Positions 9,760 through 18,959 of a DNA stretch of 64,000 bases are shown here, piece after piece (position 1 is the stretch's first letter; each line of letters begins with the position of its first letter). The notes beneath the pieces are model-generated. The model was given only the letters and a program-made list of their open reading frames with translations, was not told the DNA's origin and did no database searches. The stretch spans positions 2,750,501 through 2,814,500 of the forward strand of contig NZ_CP013987.1 of the NCBI RefSeq assembly GCF_001518815.1, read 5' to 3'. A program made the position numbers and the translations under genes. The stretch comes from Pseudomonas oryzihabitans (GTDB lineage: Bacteria > Pseudomonadota > Gammaproteobacteria > Pseudomonadales > Pseudomonadaceae).

Positions 9760-10403
9760 ACCGTAGCGTGGAGAACGGCGCAGCCTTTTCCACCCGGGTG
9801 TTCGTTGGCAAGTAGCGCCCTCACCCCAACCCTCTCCCATGGGGAGAAGGGGCCTAGCCGAGCAGGCGTTCAGCTCCATCAGGCGTAGGTTGGGCTGAGA
9901 CGGCTTTATCGTTGAAGCACAACAGCAGGGAACTGGCTTGGCATTGTTGGGCTTCGCTGCGCTCAGCCCAACCTACGGAAAGTGCCAACCAGGACGCTCG
10001 GTGTTCTGTGGCAAGGAGCGCCCTCACCCCAACCCTCTCCCATGGGGAGAGGGGGCCTAGCCGAGCAGGCGTTCAGCTCCATCAGGCGTAGGTTGGGCTG
10101 AGACGGCTTTATCGTTGAAGCCCAACAGGGGGAGCTGGATTGGCATTGTTGGGCTTTGCTGCGCTCAGCCCAACCTACGGGAAGTGCCGACCACGGCGCT
10201 CGGTGTTAGGTGGCGAGGAGCGCCCTTACCCAACCTTCTCCCGCGGGGAGAGGGGGCTGGCCGAGTGGGCGCTCGACTCCATCAGGTGTAGGCGCGCTGA
10301 GACGGCTTTATCGTCGAAGCCCAACAATGCGGCGGTGACATGGCCAACGTTGGACTTCGCTGCACTCAGCCCAACCTACAATACGACTCCGAGCGAAGAG
10401 CGC
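9760..10403. repeat. Array of about three 202-bp direct repeats carrying inverted repeats
   Basis: This stretch has no gene. Units start at GCGCCCTCACCC or a close variant at 9815, 10018 and 10220, giving periods of 203 and 202 bp; the third copy is the most diverged. Each unit has a C-rich/G-rich inverted repeat (CCCTCTCCC with GGGGAGAGGG). Each also has a larger dyad in which GTAGGTTGGGCTGAG pairs with CTCAGCCCAACCTAC about 75 bp away. The leading segment at 9760 (CCGTAGCGTGGA-AACGGCG) recurs near 25411 and 25541. No transposase is present. These look like REP/MITE-type intergenic elements. Confidence 0.8.
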
Positions 10404-10577
10404 TCAGCCCTTTTTGAGCTTCTTCAGGCGCTTCTTCGACTTGTCGATGACTTCCTTGCGCTCCTTGTCCTTCAGCTCTTTCCATCCCTTGATCTCTGAG
10501 CGTTTGCGGCCACATCCCTGGCAGACGTCGTCTTTGATCTTGCACTGGCTGATGCAGGGACTTTCGACCTTACCCAC
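10404..10577 (-). CDS. DUF1289-family small cysteine-rich protein
   Basis: This 57-residue protein has four cysteines near the N-terminus (C8, C12, C19, C22, in SPCISQCKIKDDVCQGCGR), the signature of DUF1289, which probably binds a metal. The rest is rich in lysine. The start is GTG 10577, placed 7 bases after GAGG; longer frames would run through the oprB terminator. The family has no firm function that I know of. It is the gene downstream of oprB, separated by a strong terminator, so it is probably transcribed on its own or by read-through. Confidence 0.82.
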   Translation of the reverse strand: MGKVESPCISQCKIKDDVCQGCGRKRSEIKGWKELKDKERKEVIDKSKKRLKKLKKG

Positions 10578-10593
10578 GGCAACCTCGGAAATG

Positions 10594-10626
10594 AAAAAGG
10601 CCCTGCAGTATAACCACTGCAGGGCC
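10594..10626 (-). terminator. Rho-independent terminator of oprB
   Basis: A perfect 10-bp GC-rich stem (10599-10608 with 10617-10626, arms GGCCCTGCAG/CTGCAGGGCC) with an 8-nt loop is followed on the minus strand by five T residues at 10598-10594. It lies 44 bp past the oprB stop and closes the gts/oprB operon. Confidence 0.88.
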
Positions 10627-10669
10627 CTGTCCAGCGCCATCGGGCAGGATGGCGGGCTATGGGAGCGAT

Positions 10670-12070
10670 TTAGAAAACCGCTTGAACCTTCAGGCCACCC
10701 ACCACGGCATTGTCGACCTCACGCACACCACCCGGATTCTTGATGTACTGGAGGTTGGGGCGCACGGTGAGCCAGTTGGTCACGTGCACGCCATAGTAGA
10801 TCTCGGCGTCGTACTCGTTGTGCTGCAGCGGCGTGAAGGCCGGATCGTTGTAGTCGGTGGCACCGGCGGCCTGGTTGAGGGCGCGCTGGTTGTCGCGGAA
10901 GTCACCGTTGGTGGTGATGCGTGCGACGCCGAAGCCGATGTCATCCTTGGGACGGCCATCGAAGGGGCCCTTGTAGACCAGGCCGGCCTGGACGTAGCTG
11001 CTGACCTTGTTGACGTCCTTGGCATGGGCGGTGAAGTTGGCGAACACCGACAGGCCACGGCTCGGGTCATCATTGTGAGCGGTGATCTGCTGACGGGCGA
11101 CGACCCAGTAGCCGTGCTTGCTGGAGTGCTCCTTGTAGTCCAGACCGGTAAGGGCCGCGGAGTTGCCGTTGACGTCCTCGTAGACGTCGTTGGCATCGGC
11201 GGTGCTGTAGTAGTAGCCGACGCGGTATTCGCCCGGCAGGCCGTTGACCTTGGGCGACCAGACCATTTCCACCGGCAGGACCGCACCCTTGGTGCCGCTG
11301 CCGTTGAGCTTGAAGCCGTTGCCGGTTTCCAGCAGCGACGGATTCTGCTCGTAGGCACCGACCTGGACGAACAGCTCGGGGGTCAGGTTGTACTTGACGC
11401 GCAGGGCCCACTGGCTGACGGGCCAGTTGTACCAGACGCCTTCCCAGTTGCCGACCTGGGAGCCGCAGAACGCCAGGTTCTGGAAGTCGCACTCGAAGGA
11501 GTTGAAGTCCTCGCCTTCACCGAAGCGACCGGCCTTGATGTCCAGGCGACCGTCGAAGAAGCCCTTGGACAGCCACAGCTGGGTCAGACGCCAGGTCTGG
11601 CCACGGCCATAGACTTCCTGTACCGAGGAGTAGCCGCCCACGCGCGGATCGGTGATGCGGTCGTCGGTGAGGTTGCGGCCGTCACGGGAGGTGATGGCCA
11701 GCTTGAACACCGAGTTTTCCCAGCCGGCGATCTTGTTCATGTCGCCCCACAGGCCGAACATGTACTGCGAGCTCCAGCGCCCGGTGCGATCGTCGTCGTA
11801 GCCGCCACGCAGGTTGGTCGCGCCTTCGCCCACGTATTCGAGCTTGATGTCCCAGCCCTTGTCGCGCAGGTCCTTGCGCACGCCACCCCAGTCACCGGTC
11901 ATGGTGTTGCCCAGGGGCTCGAAGGCGGCCTCGGTGTTGTTGACGCCGCTGAAGTTGCCACCCGGATTGGCCTGGGGGGCCGCCTGGACACCGGCGGAGA
12001 CCGCCAGGGCGAGCAGCGACACCAGGGGCAGTGCGAGCCCCGAACGATTCTTGTGATTCTGACTATTCAT
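10670..12070 (-). CDS. oprB: Carbohydrate-selective outer-membrane porin OprB
   Basis: OprB lets glucose and related sugars cross the outer membrane to the GtsA binding protein. The 466 residues start with a clear signal peptide (hydrophobic core GLALPLVSLLALAVSAG, cleavage after VQA). A GDWGGVRKDLRDKGWDIKLEY motif near the mature N-terminus is typical of OprB. The rest is rich in aromatic beta-strand repeats and ends with Phe (VQAVF), as outer-membrane barrels do. AAGGGA precedes ATG 12070. It lies 62 bp after the isomerase gene and is the last gene of the gts set. Confidence 0.94.
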   Translation of the reverse strand: MNSQNHKNRSGLALPLVSLLALAVSAGVQAAPQANPGGNFSGVNNTEAAFEPLGNTMTGDWGGVRKDLRDKGWDIKLEYVGEGATNLRGGYDDDRTGRWSSQYMFGLWGDMNKIAGWENSVFKLAITSRDGRNLTDDRITDPRVGGYSSVQEVYGRGQTWRLTQLWLSKGFFDGRLDIKAGRFGEGEDFNSFECDFQNLAFCGSQVGNWEGVWYNWPVSQWALRVKYNLTPELFVQVGAYEQNPSLLETGNGFKLNGSGTKGAVLPVEMVWSPKVNGLPGEYRVGYYYSTADANDVYEDVNGNSAALTGLDYKEHSSKHGYWVVARQQITAHNDDPSRGLSVFANFTAHAKDVNKVSSYVQAGLVYKGPFDGRPKDDIGFGVARITTNGDFRDNQRALNQAAGATDYNDPAFTPLQHNEYDAEIYYGVHVTNWLTVRPNLQYIKNPGGVREVDNAVVGGLKVQAVF

Positions 12071-12132
12071 TACTGAGATCCCTTTTTATTGAAGTGATGA
12101 CACCCAGGGCCCGAAACCCGCGTCTCTAATAC

Positions 12133-13344
12133 TTACGGCAGGACGTTGAGGACTTCGTAACAGGCACCCATGGTGTGGTAGTCGACCTTGCCGGCCGGAC
12201 TCTTGTCGTCGGAGTACTTGTGGTTCCGACGGTCGAGCAGGCGCCACCACGCGCCGTGCTCGTGATCGATGAAATGCGTCCAGCTGTAGCGCCAGAGCGC
12301 CTCATAGTGTTCCCAATAGCGGGCCTCGCCACTGCGCTCCGCCAGCAGCGCCGCGGCGGCCAGGGCCTCGGCCTGCACCCAGAAATACTTGTCCGGATCG
12401 CAGGGCGAACCATCCGGGGCGAAGCCGTAGTAGAGGCCGCCGTGCTCGCCATCCCAGCTCAGGCGCCAGGACACGTCGAACAGCTCTCTCGCACGCGGCA
12501 GCAGCCAGGGCTGGGGGCGATGGCGTTCAAGGATCAGCAGCAGCTTGGCCCATTCGATCTGGTGCCCGGGCTGGAAGCCCCAGGGCCGGAACAGATTCGC
12601 CGGATCGTCGCGGTTGTAGTCCCAGTCGATGGACCAGTCGCTGTGGTAGTGCTCCCAGATCAGGCCGCCGGGGACCTGGTCGGCTACGCCGCCCTGCCCC
12701 TTGGTCAAGGCCGCTTGACGTTGGGTCATGTTGCGGGCCAGCGTCTCGGCGCGATCCAGATAGCGCGTCTCGCCGCTGGCTTCGAAGGCGGCCAGCAGGG
12801 CTTCGCAGGCGTGCATGTTGGCGTTCTGGCCGCGATAGGATGAAACGGTCTGCCAGTCGGCGCTGATCTCGTCGACGTAGAGGCCGTCGGCTTCACGCCA
12901 GAAATGGGTTTCCAGGGATTCCCAGGCTTCGCTCAGCCAGCCACGGGCTTCCTCGATTCCGGCGAGCAGGCCATGGGCATAGGCCAGCACCACGAAGGCC
13001 AGGCCATAGCAATGGTTGGTACCATCCACCACGGTGTCGCCGTCGAGCAGCCAGGCATAGCCCCCATTGGCCTGGCGATGCCGCTCGCGCAGGTACCTCA
13101 GGCCGTGACGGGTCGCGTCCAGATAGGCCGGGTCGCCGAAGTGTCGATAGGCCATGGCGAAATCGAAGACGAAACGGGTGCTGGAGACCAGGTGACGGGT
13201 CTGGCGGTCATAGACCGTCCCGTCGTCCTTGAAGAAATGATAGAAGCCGCCTTGCGGATCAACACAGCGGGGATGGTAGAACGCCAGGGTCTGGCGTACG
13301 TGCTCCAGCAGGGTGTCGCGACGACGAAAATCGGGGAAGTCCAT
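12133..13344 (-). CDS. AGE-family sugar isomerase, probably mannose to fructose
   Basis: This is an (alpha/alpha)6-barrel enzyme of the N-acylglucosamine 2-epimerase superfamily, 403 residues. Conserved active-site features are visible: RFVFDFAMAYRHFGD, NANMHACEALLAAFE (H178), GFQPGHQIEWAKLL (H261, E264) and KVDYHTMGACYE (H390). The paired His residues are those used by YihS/mannose isomerases to interconvert mannose and fructose. AAGGAAA precedes ATG 13344. It lies between a PfkB sugar kinase and oprB. Mannose entering through OprB/Gts could thus be turned into fructose and phosphorylated. Cellobiose 2-epimerase activity is an alternative but less likely. Confidence 0.82.
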   Translation of the reverse strand: MDFPDFRRRDTLLEHVRQTLAFYHPRCVDPQGGFYHFFKDDGTVYDRQTRHLVSSTRFVFDFAMAYRHFGDPAYLDATRHGLRYLRERHRQANGGYAWLLDGDTVVDGTNHCYGLAFVVLAYAHGLLAGIEEARGWLSEAWESLETHFWREADGLYVDEISADWQTVSSYRGQNANMHACEALLAAFEASGETRYLDRAETLARNMTQRQAALTKGQGGVADQVPGGLIWEHYHSDWSIDWDYNRDDPANLFRPWGFQPGHQIEWAKLLLILERHRPQPWLLPRARELFDVSWRLSWDGEHGGLYYGFAPDGSPCDPDKYFWVQAEALAAAALLAERSGEARYWEHYEALWRYSWTHFIDHEHGAWWRLLDRRNHKYSDDKSPAGKVDYHTMGACYEVLNVLP

Positions 13345-13384
13345 CGGGTTTCCTTGGCGGCTATTATTGTTGTGGGAAAACGTC

Positions 13385-14290
13385 TCAGTGGGGACTCACC
13401 TGCAGCAGCGCTTCCACGTCGGCGCGAGTCGGCGCATAGGCGCCGGCGTGACGGCAGGACACCGAGGCACTGGCGGCGGCAAATCTCAGGCGCTGCTGCA
13501 GATCGGTCAGGCCCAGCAGGCCCGAGGCCAGCCAGCCGGCCATGCAGGCGTCACCGGCACCCACGGTGTCGGCCACGTCCACGGCGATGGCGGCCTGCTG
13601 CCACTCGCCTTCCGGCGTATAGAGCACCAGACCGTGCTCGCCGCGGGTGAAAAGAATACGGGCGTGGGGATTGAGGGTGCGCAACTCGTCCAGCGCGGCA
13701 CGCTCGTCCAGCCCGGGGTAGATCTGGCGGATGTCTTCGTCGGACAGCTTGATGTCGTCGGCTAGGCGCACCAGTTCGGGGAAGGTCTGCTGGCGATAGC
13801 GGTCACCCATCAGGTTGCGCCAGTTGGGGTCGTAGCTCAGGCGCTTGCCGGCGGCTTTGGCGTTGCGCGCCAGGTCCAGCAAGGTGTCGGCCAGCGGATA
13901 GCGAGCCAGGCTGATGCAGCTGAAATGGCAGACTTCGGCAGCGTCGAGCCAGCCTTCAGGCAGCAGCGCCGGATCGAACTGCAGATCGGCTTCGCCCGCG
14001 AAGAAATAGCGCGGTGGGCGGCTCGACGGCACGATGGCCACCAGGGGATCGGCGGCGACGCGCTGCAGGAAGCGGGTATCAAGGCCGGCGGTTTCCGATT
14101 GCCAGGCGATCTCGTCACCCAGGCCGTCCTGACTGATGGCGCCGCCGAAGGCGCTGTCCACACCCAGCCGGGCCAGGCCGCGCGCCACGTTCCAGGGGGC
14201 GCCACCCGGGTAACCCCGCCATTCGCCAGGATTGCCCTGGACGATGTCGGTGAGGGCTTCGCCAAAGACCACGACTCGGGGTAGTGCCAT
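13385..14290 (-). CDS. PfkB-family sugar kinase, probably fructokinase
   Basis: A 301-residue ribokinase-type kinase. The N-terminal motif VVFGEALTDIVQGNPGEWRGYPGGAPWNVARGLARLG contains the sugar-binding GG. The anion-hole/catalytic motif DTVGAGDACMAGWLASGL lies near residues 242-259. This form is typical of bacterial fructokinases. ATG 14290 is preceded by AGGAG; the longer frame from 14311 is less likely. It follows gtsD by 128 bp and precedes the isomerase by 40 bp. In context it would make fructose 6-phosphate from fructose released by the isomerase. A Cra-like operator lies upstream at 14391-14406. Confidence 0.85.
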   Translation of the reverse strand: MALPRVVVFGEALTDIVQGNPGEWRGYPGGAPWNVARGLARLGVDSAFGGAISQDGLGDEIAWQSETAGLDTRFLQRVAADPLVAIVPSSRPPRYFFAGEADLQFDPALLPEGWLDAAEVCHFSCISLARYPLADTLLDLARNAKAAGKRLSYDPNWRNLMGDRYRQQTFPELVRLADDIKLSDEDIRQIYPGLDERAALDELRTLNPHARILFTRGEHGLVLYTPEGEWQQAAIAVDVADTVGAGDACMAGWLASGLLGLTDLQQRLRFAAASASVSCRHAGAYAPTRADVEALLQVSPH

Positions 14291-14390
14291 TCCTGTTCTC
14301 CTGTCTGTCACGGCAGCCGGGGGTCAATCCCGGGCCTCTGGTAAGGCCGCAACCCGACCTCAGGCGCGGCGGCGGGCGGACCTTACCATT

Positions 14391-14406
14391 GCTGTAACGT
14401 TTCAGC
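14391..14406. promoter_or_regulatory. LacI-family (Cra/FruR-like) operator candidate
   Basis: GCTGTAACGTTTCAGC is a 16-bp dyad with a single mismatched pair, centred on AACGTT. It resembles Cra/FruR boxes (GCTGAAWCGTTTCAGC). It lies in the gtsD/kinase gap about 100 bp before the kinase start, so the kinase, isomerase and oprB may have their own sugar-controlled promoter. Confidence 0.45.
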
Positions 14407-14418
14407 CATGAGCTAGGT

Positions 14419-15519
<1,101 letters not shown>

Positions 15520-15530
15520 GGTGGCCTTCC

Positions 15531-16361
15531 TTATCCTTTGACCACGCCCGAGGTCAGGCCCCGGACGAAATACTTGCCAGCGAAGATGTAGACCAGCAGG
15601 GTCGGAAGCGCGGCGATCATGGCGGCGGCCATGTCGACGTTGTATTCCTTGGCACCGGTGCTGGTGTTGACCAGGTTGTTCAAGGCCACGGTGATGGGCT
15701 GTGACGAGCCGCTGGCGAACACCACGCCAAACAGGAAGTCGTTCCACACCTGGGTGAACTGCCAGATCAGGCTGACCATGACGATGGGCGTGGACAGCGG
15801 CAGCAGGATCTTGAAGAAGATGGTGAAGAAGCCGGCCCCATCCAGCCGCGCCGCCTTGATCAGGGCGTCGGGAATGCCCACGTAGTAGTTGCGGAAGAAC
15901 AGCGTGGTGAAGGCCAGGCCGTAGATCACGTGCACCAGCACCAGGCCGGCGGTGGTGTTGGCCAGGCCTAGCTGGCCGAGGGTGAAGGACATCGGCAGCA
16001 GGATCACCTGGAAGGGAATGAAGCAGCCGAACAGCAACAGGCTGAACAGCAGGTTCGAGCCACGGAACTGCCACTTCGACAGGGCGTAGCCGTTGAGCGC
16101 GCCGATGAAGGTGGAGATGAGCACCGCTGGGACGGTGATCATGAAGGAGTTCCAGAAGTAGCTGTGCACCACGTCCCAGGCCTTGAGCCAGCCGATCACC
16201 GTCCAGTCCAGAGGCAGGCTCAGCAGGTTGCCGGTACGGACATCGTCCGGGGTCTTGAAGCTGGTCAGCAGCATCACCAGCAGCGGCACCAGATAGACCG
16301 CGCAGGCGATGATCAGGGTGGCGTGGATGGCTACGCGATTGACGTTCAGAGCCTTAGCCAT
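15531..16361 (-). CDS. gtsC: Glucose/mannose ABC transporter permease, second subunit
   Basis: A MalG-type inner-membrane permease of 276 residues with about six hydrophobic segments. The EAA loop that contacts the ATPase is seen in YYVGIPDALIKAARLDGAGFFTIFFKILLPLSTP. The start is ATG 16361 (MAKALNVNRVAIHATLIIACAVYLVPLL). It overlaps the end of gtsB by 8 bases, so the two permeases are translationally coupled. It pairs with GtsB to form the channel for sugar delivered by GtsA. Confidence 0.94.
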   Translation of the reverse strand: MAKALNVNRVAIHATLIIACAVYLVPLLVMLLTSFKTPDDVRTGNLLSLPLDWTVIGWLKAWDVVHSYFWNSFMITVPAVLISTFIGALNGYALSKWQFRGSNLLFSLLLFGCFIPFQVILLPMSFTLGQLGLANTTAGLVLVHVIYGLAFTTLFFRNYYVGIPDALIKAARLDGAGFFTIFFKILLPLSTPIVMVSLIWQFTQVWNDFLFGVVFASGSSQPITVALNNLVNTSTGAKEYNVDMAAAMIAALPTLLVYIFAGKYFVRGLTSGVVKG

Positions 16362-17271
16362 TTCGCTTGCTCCGCAATTCCGAGTAGAGGTAGGGCACCA
16401 GCACCGCCAGCACCGCGCCAAGCATCAGCACCGCACTGGCCGAACCCAGGCCCATCTGGCCGCGGGTGAAGGTGTGCTGGTACATGAATACCGCCGGCAG
16501 GTCCGAGGCATAGCCGGGGCCGCCCGCGGTCATGGCCATGACCAGGTCGAAGCTCTTGATGGCGATGTGGGCGAGGATCATCACCGCACTGAAGAACACC
16601 GGCCGCAGGCTCGGCAGGACGATGCGCAGGTAGATGGTGGGCAGCCCTGCCCCGTCGACCTGGGCGGCGCGCAGGATGGAGGAATCCACACCACGCAGAC
16701 CAGCGAGAAACATCGCCATGACGAAACCCGAGGCCTGCCAGAGGGCAGCGATCAGCAGGCAGTAGATGACCCGGTCGGGGTCCACCAGCCAGTCGAAGCG
16801 AAAGCCTTCCCAGCCCCAGTCGCGCAGTAGCTTGTCCAAGCCCATGCCGGGGTTGAGCAGCCATTTCCAGGCGGTACCGGTGACGATCATCGACAGCGCC
16901 ATGGGGTAGAGATAGATGGTGCGGATGAAGCCTTCGCGGCGGATGCGCTGGTCCAGCAGGATGGCGAAGAAGACGCCGATGGCCAGGCTCAACAGGATGA
17001 ACAGGCCGCCAAAGATCGCCAGGTTCTTGCAGGCCACCAGCCAGCGGTCGTTCTCCAGCAGCCGCGCGTATTGGGCGAAACCGGCGAAATTGTAGCTGGG
17101 CAGGAAGCGCGAATTGGTAAAGGAGATCACCGCCGTCCACAGCATGTAGCCATAGAGGCAGACGACCATGGCGATGGCCGTGGGCGCCAGCACCAGCTTG
17201 GGCAGCAGGCGCTGCAGCCGGTCCGGACGCCGGGTGACTGCCGTCGCGGGAAGAGTTTCGGTAAGAGCCAT
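16354..17271 (-). CDS. gtsB: Glucose/mannose ABC transporter permease, first subunit
   Basis: A MalF-type permease, 305 residues. Its first membrane span is near residues 24-50, and five more follow. The EAA loop reads LRGVDSSILRAAQVDGAGLPTIYLRIVLPSLRP. Together with GtsC it forms the transmembrane channel of the glucose importer. It lies 141 bp downstream of gtsA, and that gap carries a REP-type inverted repeat. The same gap probably lets the binding-protein message be made or kept in excess. Confidence 0.94.
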   Translation of the reverse strand: MALTETLPATAVTRRPDRLQRLLPKLVLAPTAIAMVVCLYGYMLWTAVISFTNSRFLPSYNFAGFAQYARLLENDRWLVACKNLAIFGGLFILLSLAIGVFFAILLDQRIRREGFIRTIYLYPMALSMIVTGTAWKWLLNPGMGLDKLLRDWGWEGFRFDWLVDPDRVIYCLLIAALWQASGFVMAMFLAGLRGVDSSILRAAQVDGAGLPTIYLRIVLPSLRPVFFSAVMILAHIAIKSFDLVMAMTAGGPGYASDLPAVFMYQHTFTRGQMGLGSASAVLMLGAVLAVLVPYLYSELRSKRNG

Positions 17272-17319
17272 GGAGGCATTCTCGGGGGTGGTATTATCTT
17301 GGCGTCAGGCAGTTAGATG

Positions 17320-17383
17320 ATCGCGGCCATGGGCCGCTCCTACAGCCGATGGTTGGCCTGTAGGAGCGGCCTACGGCCGCGAT
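17320..17383. repeat. REP-type inverted pair between gtsA and gtsB
   Basis: ATCGCGGCCATGGGCCGC-TCCTACAG is followed about 16 bp later by its near-complement (CTGTAGGAGCGGCC-ACGGCCGCGAT). The same element occurs at 25312 and 27865. Such hairpins often protect the 3' end of an upstream message, here gtsA. Confidence 0.82.
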
Positions 17384-17412
17384 AAACAATCCTCAGCGAT
17401 GGCTGTTTGCGC

Positions 17413-18675
17413 TTACTTCGCGGCCTGGATGGCGGCGACCAGTTGCTCGGTGGCCTTCTTCGGATCGGCGTTGGCGTCGTTGAAGAAGTTGGTCACCACG
17501 TCGAAGATCGCGCCCTGCACGTAGCTGGTGTTGGCCATGCTGTGCGCCATGCTCGGCTCGGCCTTGCCATCGGCGTTGGCCGCCTGGAAGTCCTTGGCGG
17601 ACTGCTGGGCGCAGCTGTCGAACTTGGACAGGTCGATGTCGTTACGCACCGGGATGGAGCCCTTGTTGAGGTTGAAGACCTCCTGGAAGGGCTTGTCGAT
17701 GACGGTGCGCACCAGATCGTCCTGGGCCTTCTGGTTGTCCTTGTTCTTGATCTTGAACATGGCCAGGGAGTCGATGTTGTAGATGAAGTCGCCCTGGGTG
17801 CCTGGCATGACCACGCATTCGTAGTCGACGCCCGGCTTCTTGCCAGCAGCGGTGAATTCCGCCTTGGCCCAGTCGCCCATGATCTGCATGCCTGCCTTGC
17901 CCTCGATGACCATGGCGGTGGCCAGGTTCCAGTCGCGACCGGCGGCGTTGGGATCGACGTAGCCCTTGATGCGCTTGAAGGTCTTGAAGACCTCGACCAT
18001 CTTGTCGCTGCGGATGGTGTCGGCATCGGTCTGCACGAAGACCTTGTCGTAGCCTTCCGGGCCCATGATGGCCATGACCAGGGATTCGAAGATGGTGCCG
18101 TCCTGCCAGTTCTGGCCACCGTGGGCCAGGGGTACGACGCCAGCGGCCTTCAGTTTGTCGGCGGCTTCGAAGAATTCGTCCAGGGTGGTGGGGACCTTGG
18201 CGCCGGCCTTCTTGAAAACGGCGGGGTTGATCCACAGCCAGTTGATGCGGTGGATGCCGGCCGGCACGGCGACGTACTCGCCGTCATGCTGCATGGTCTG
18301 GGCCACGCGCTTGGGCAGGATGGTGTCCCAGTTACCCTGTTTGGCGATGTCGCTGATGTTGGCCAGGAAGCCCATGCTGGCCCATTCCTGGATGTCGGGG
18401 CCTTTCAGCTGGGCAGCGGACGGCGGGTTGCCGGATACGGCGCGGGTCTTGAGCACGGTCATGGCGGCTTCACCAGCGCCACCGGCCACGGCGAAGTCCT
18501 TCCAGGTATCGCCCTGCTTCTGCATCAGCTGCTTGAGGACATCGACAGCGCGAGCCTCGCCACCGGAGGTCCACCAGTGCAGCACCTCGACCTCACCGGC
18601 ATGGGCGGTCAGGGGGGCGACGACGGCGGCGCAGGAAAGGGAAACGGCGAGAGCGAGACGATTCAACGCATTCAT
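17413..18675 (-). CDS. gtsA: Periplasmic glucose/mannose-binding protein
   Basis: A 420-residue family 1 solute-binding protein. It has a signal peptide ([20 protein letters not shown], cleavage near AHA), then [21 protein letters not shown], typical of glucose-binding GtsA/GltB proteins. It captures glucose, and in some pseudomonads mannose, after passage through OprB and passes it to GtsBC. AAGGAAC lies 6-12 bases before ATG 18675. It is the first gene of the gts operon, and gtrS lies upstream in the same direction across a 284-bp gap that presumably holds the promoter. Confidence 0.95.
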   Translation of the reverse strand: MNALNRLALAVSLSCAAVVAPLTAHAGEVEVLHWWTSGGEARAVDVLKQLMQKQGDTWKDFAVAGGAGEAAMTVLKTRAVSGNPPSAAQLKGPDIQEWASMGFLANISDIAKQGNWDTILPKRVAQTMQHDGEYVAVPAGIHRINWLWINPAVFKKAGAKVPTTLDEFFEAADKLKAAGVVPLAHGGQNWQDGTIFESLVMAIMGPEGYDKVFVQTDADTIRSDKMVEVFKTFKRIKGYVDPNAAGRDWNLATAMVIEGKAGMQIMGDWAKAEFTAAGKKPGVDYECVVMPGTQGDFIYNIDSLAMFKIKNKDNQKAQDDLVRTVIDKPFQEVFNLNKGSIPVRNDIDLSKFDSCAQQSAKDFQAANADGKAEPSMAHSMANTSYVQGAIFDVVTNFFNDANADPKKATEQLVAAIQAAK

Positions 18676-18959
18676 GAGGGGTCGTTCCTTGTTGTTTTTT
18701 TATTGGAGCTGGGCCGAGTCTAGTCAGACGACTGCGGCCGTGGGTAACGAAGGGAAGGAGTTTTGTCACGGACTGGTGACATAGCGGCCGACCAGTGTCT
18801 AGCGTGGTGTTTTAGAGTTCGAGCAAGAATTGGCAGGTGATTCTTTTGCTCAGGCCAGGCGCCGCGACGAGTCCTAACAGCGCCATGGCAAGTAGTGGCA
18901 ACGCCACCTGGGCAAAAAAAGCGCCACCAGATTGTGCGGTCGGCTTCTGGACCACCACA
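18676..18959. other. Gap between gtrS and gtsA, presumed gts promoter region
   Basis: I see no gene here. The gap contains AT-rich patches and an imperfect GTGGCAACGCCAC dyad near 18893-18905. The gts operon promoter and the GltR binding sites are expected here. I could not define a convincing -35/-10 pair. Confidence 0.4.

Noticed and set aside
9760..10403. CRISPR array
   Set aside because: Repeats are about 202 bp with internal dyads and near-identical contents, not short repeats with unique spacers, and no cas gene is present.
10140..10499. Plus-strand 119-codon frame in the repeat array
   Set aside because: It runs through repeat copies and the opposite strand of the DUF1289 gene, without a ribosome binding site or recognisable domain.
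18676..18959. Small RNA gene in the gtrS/gtsA gap
   Set aside because: No promoter plus terminator pair could be recognised, so I did not call one.
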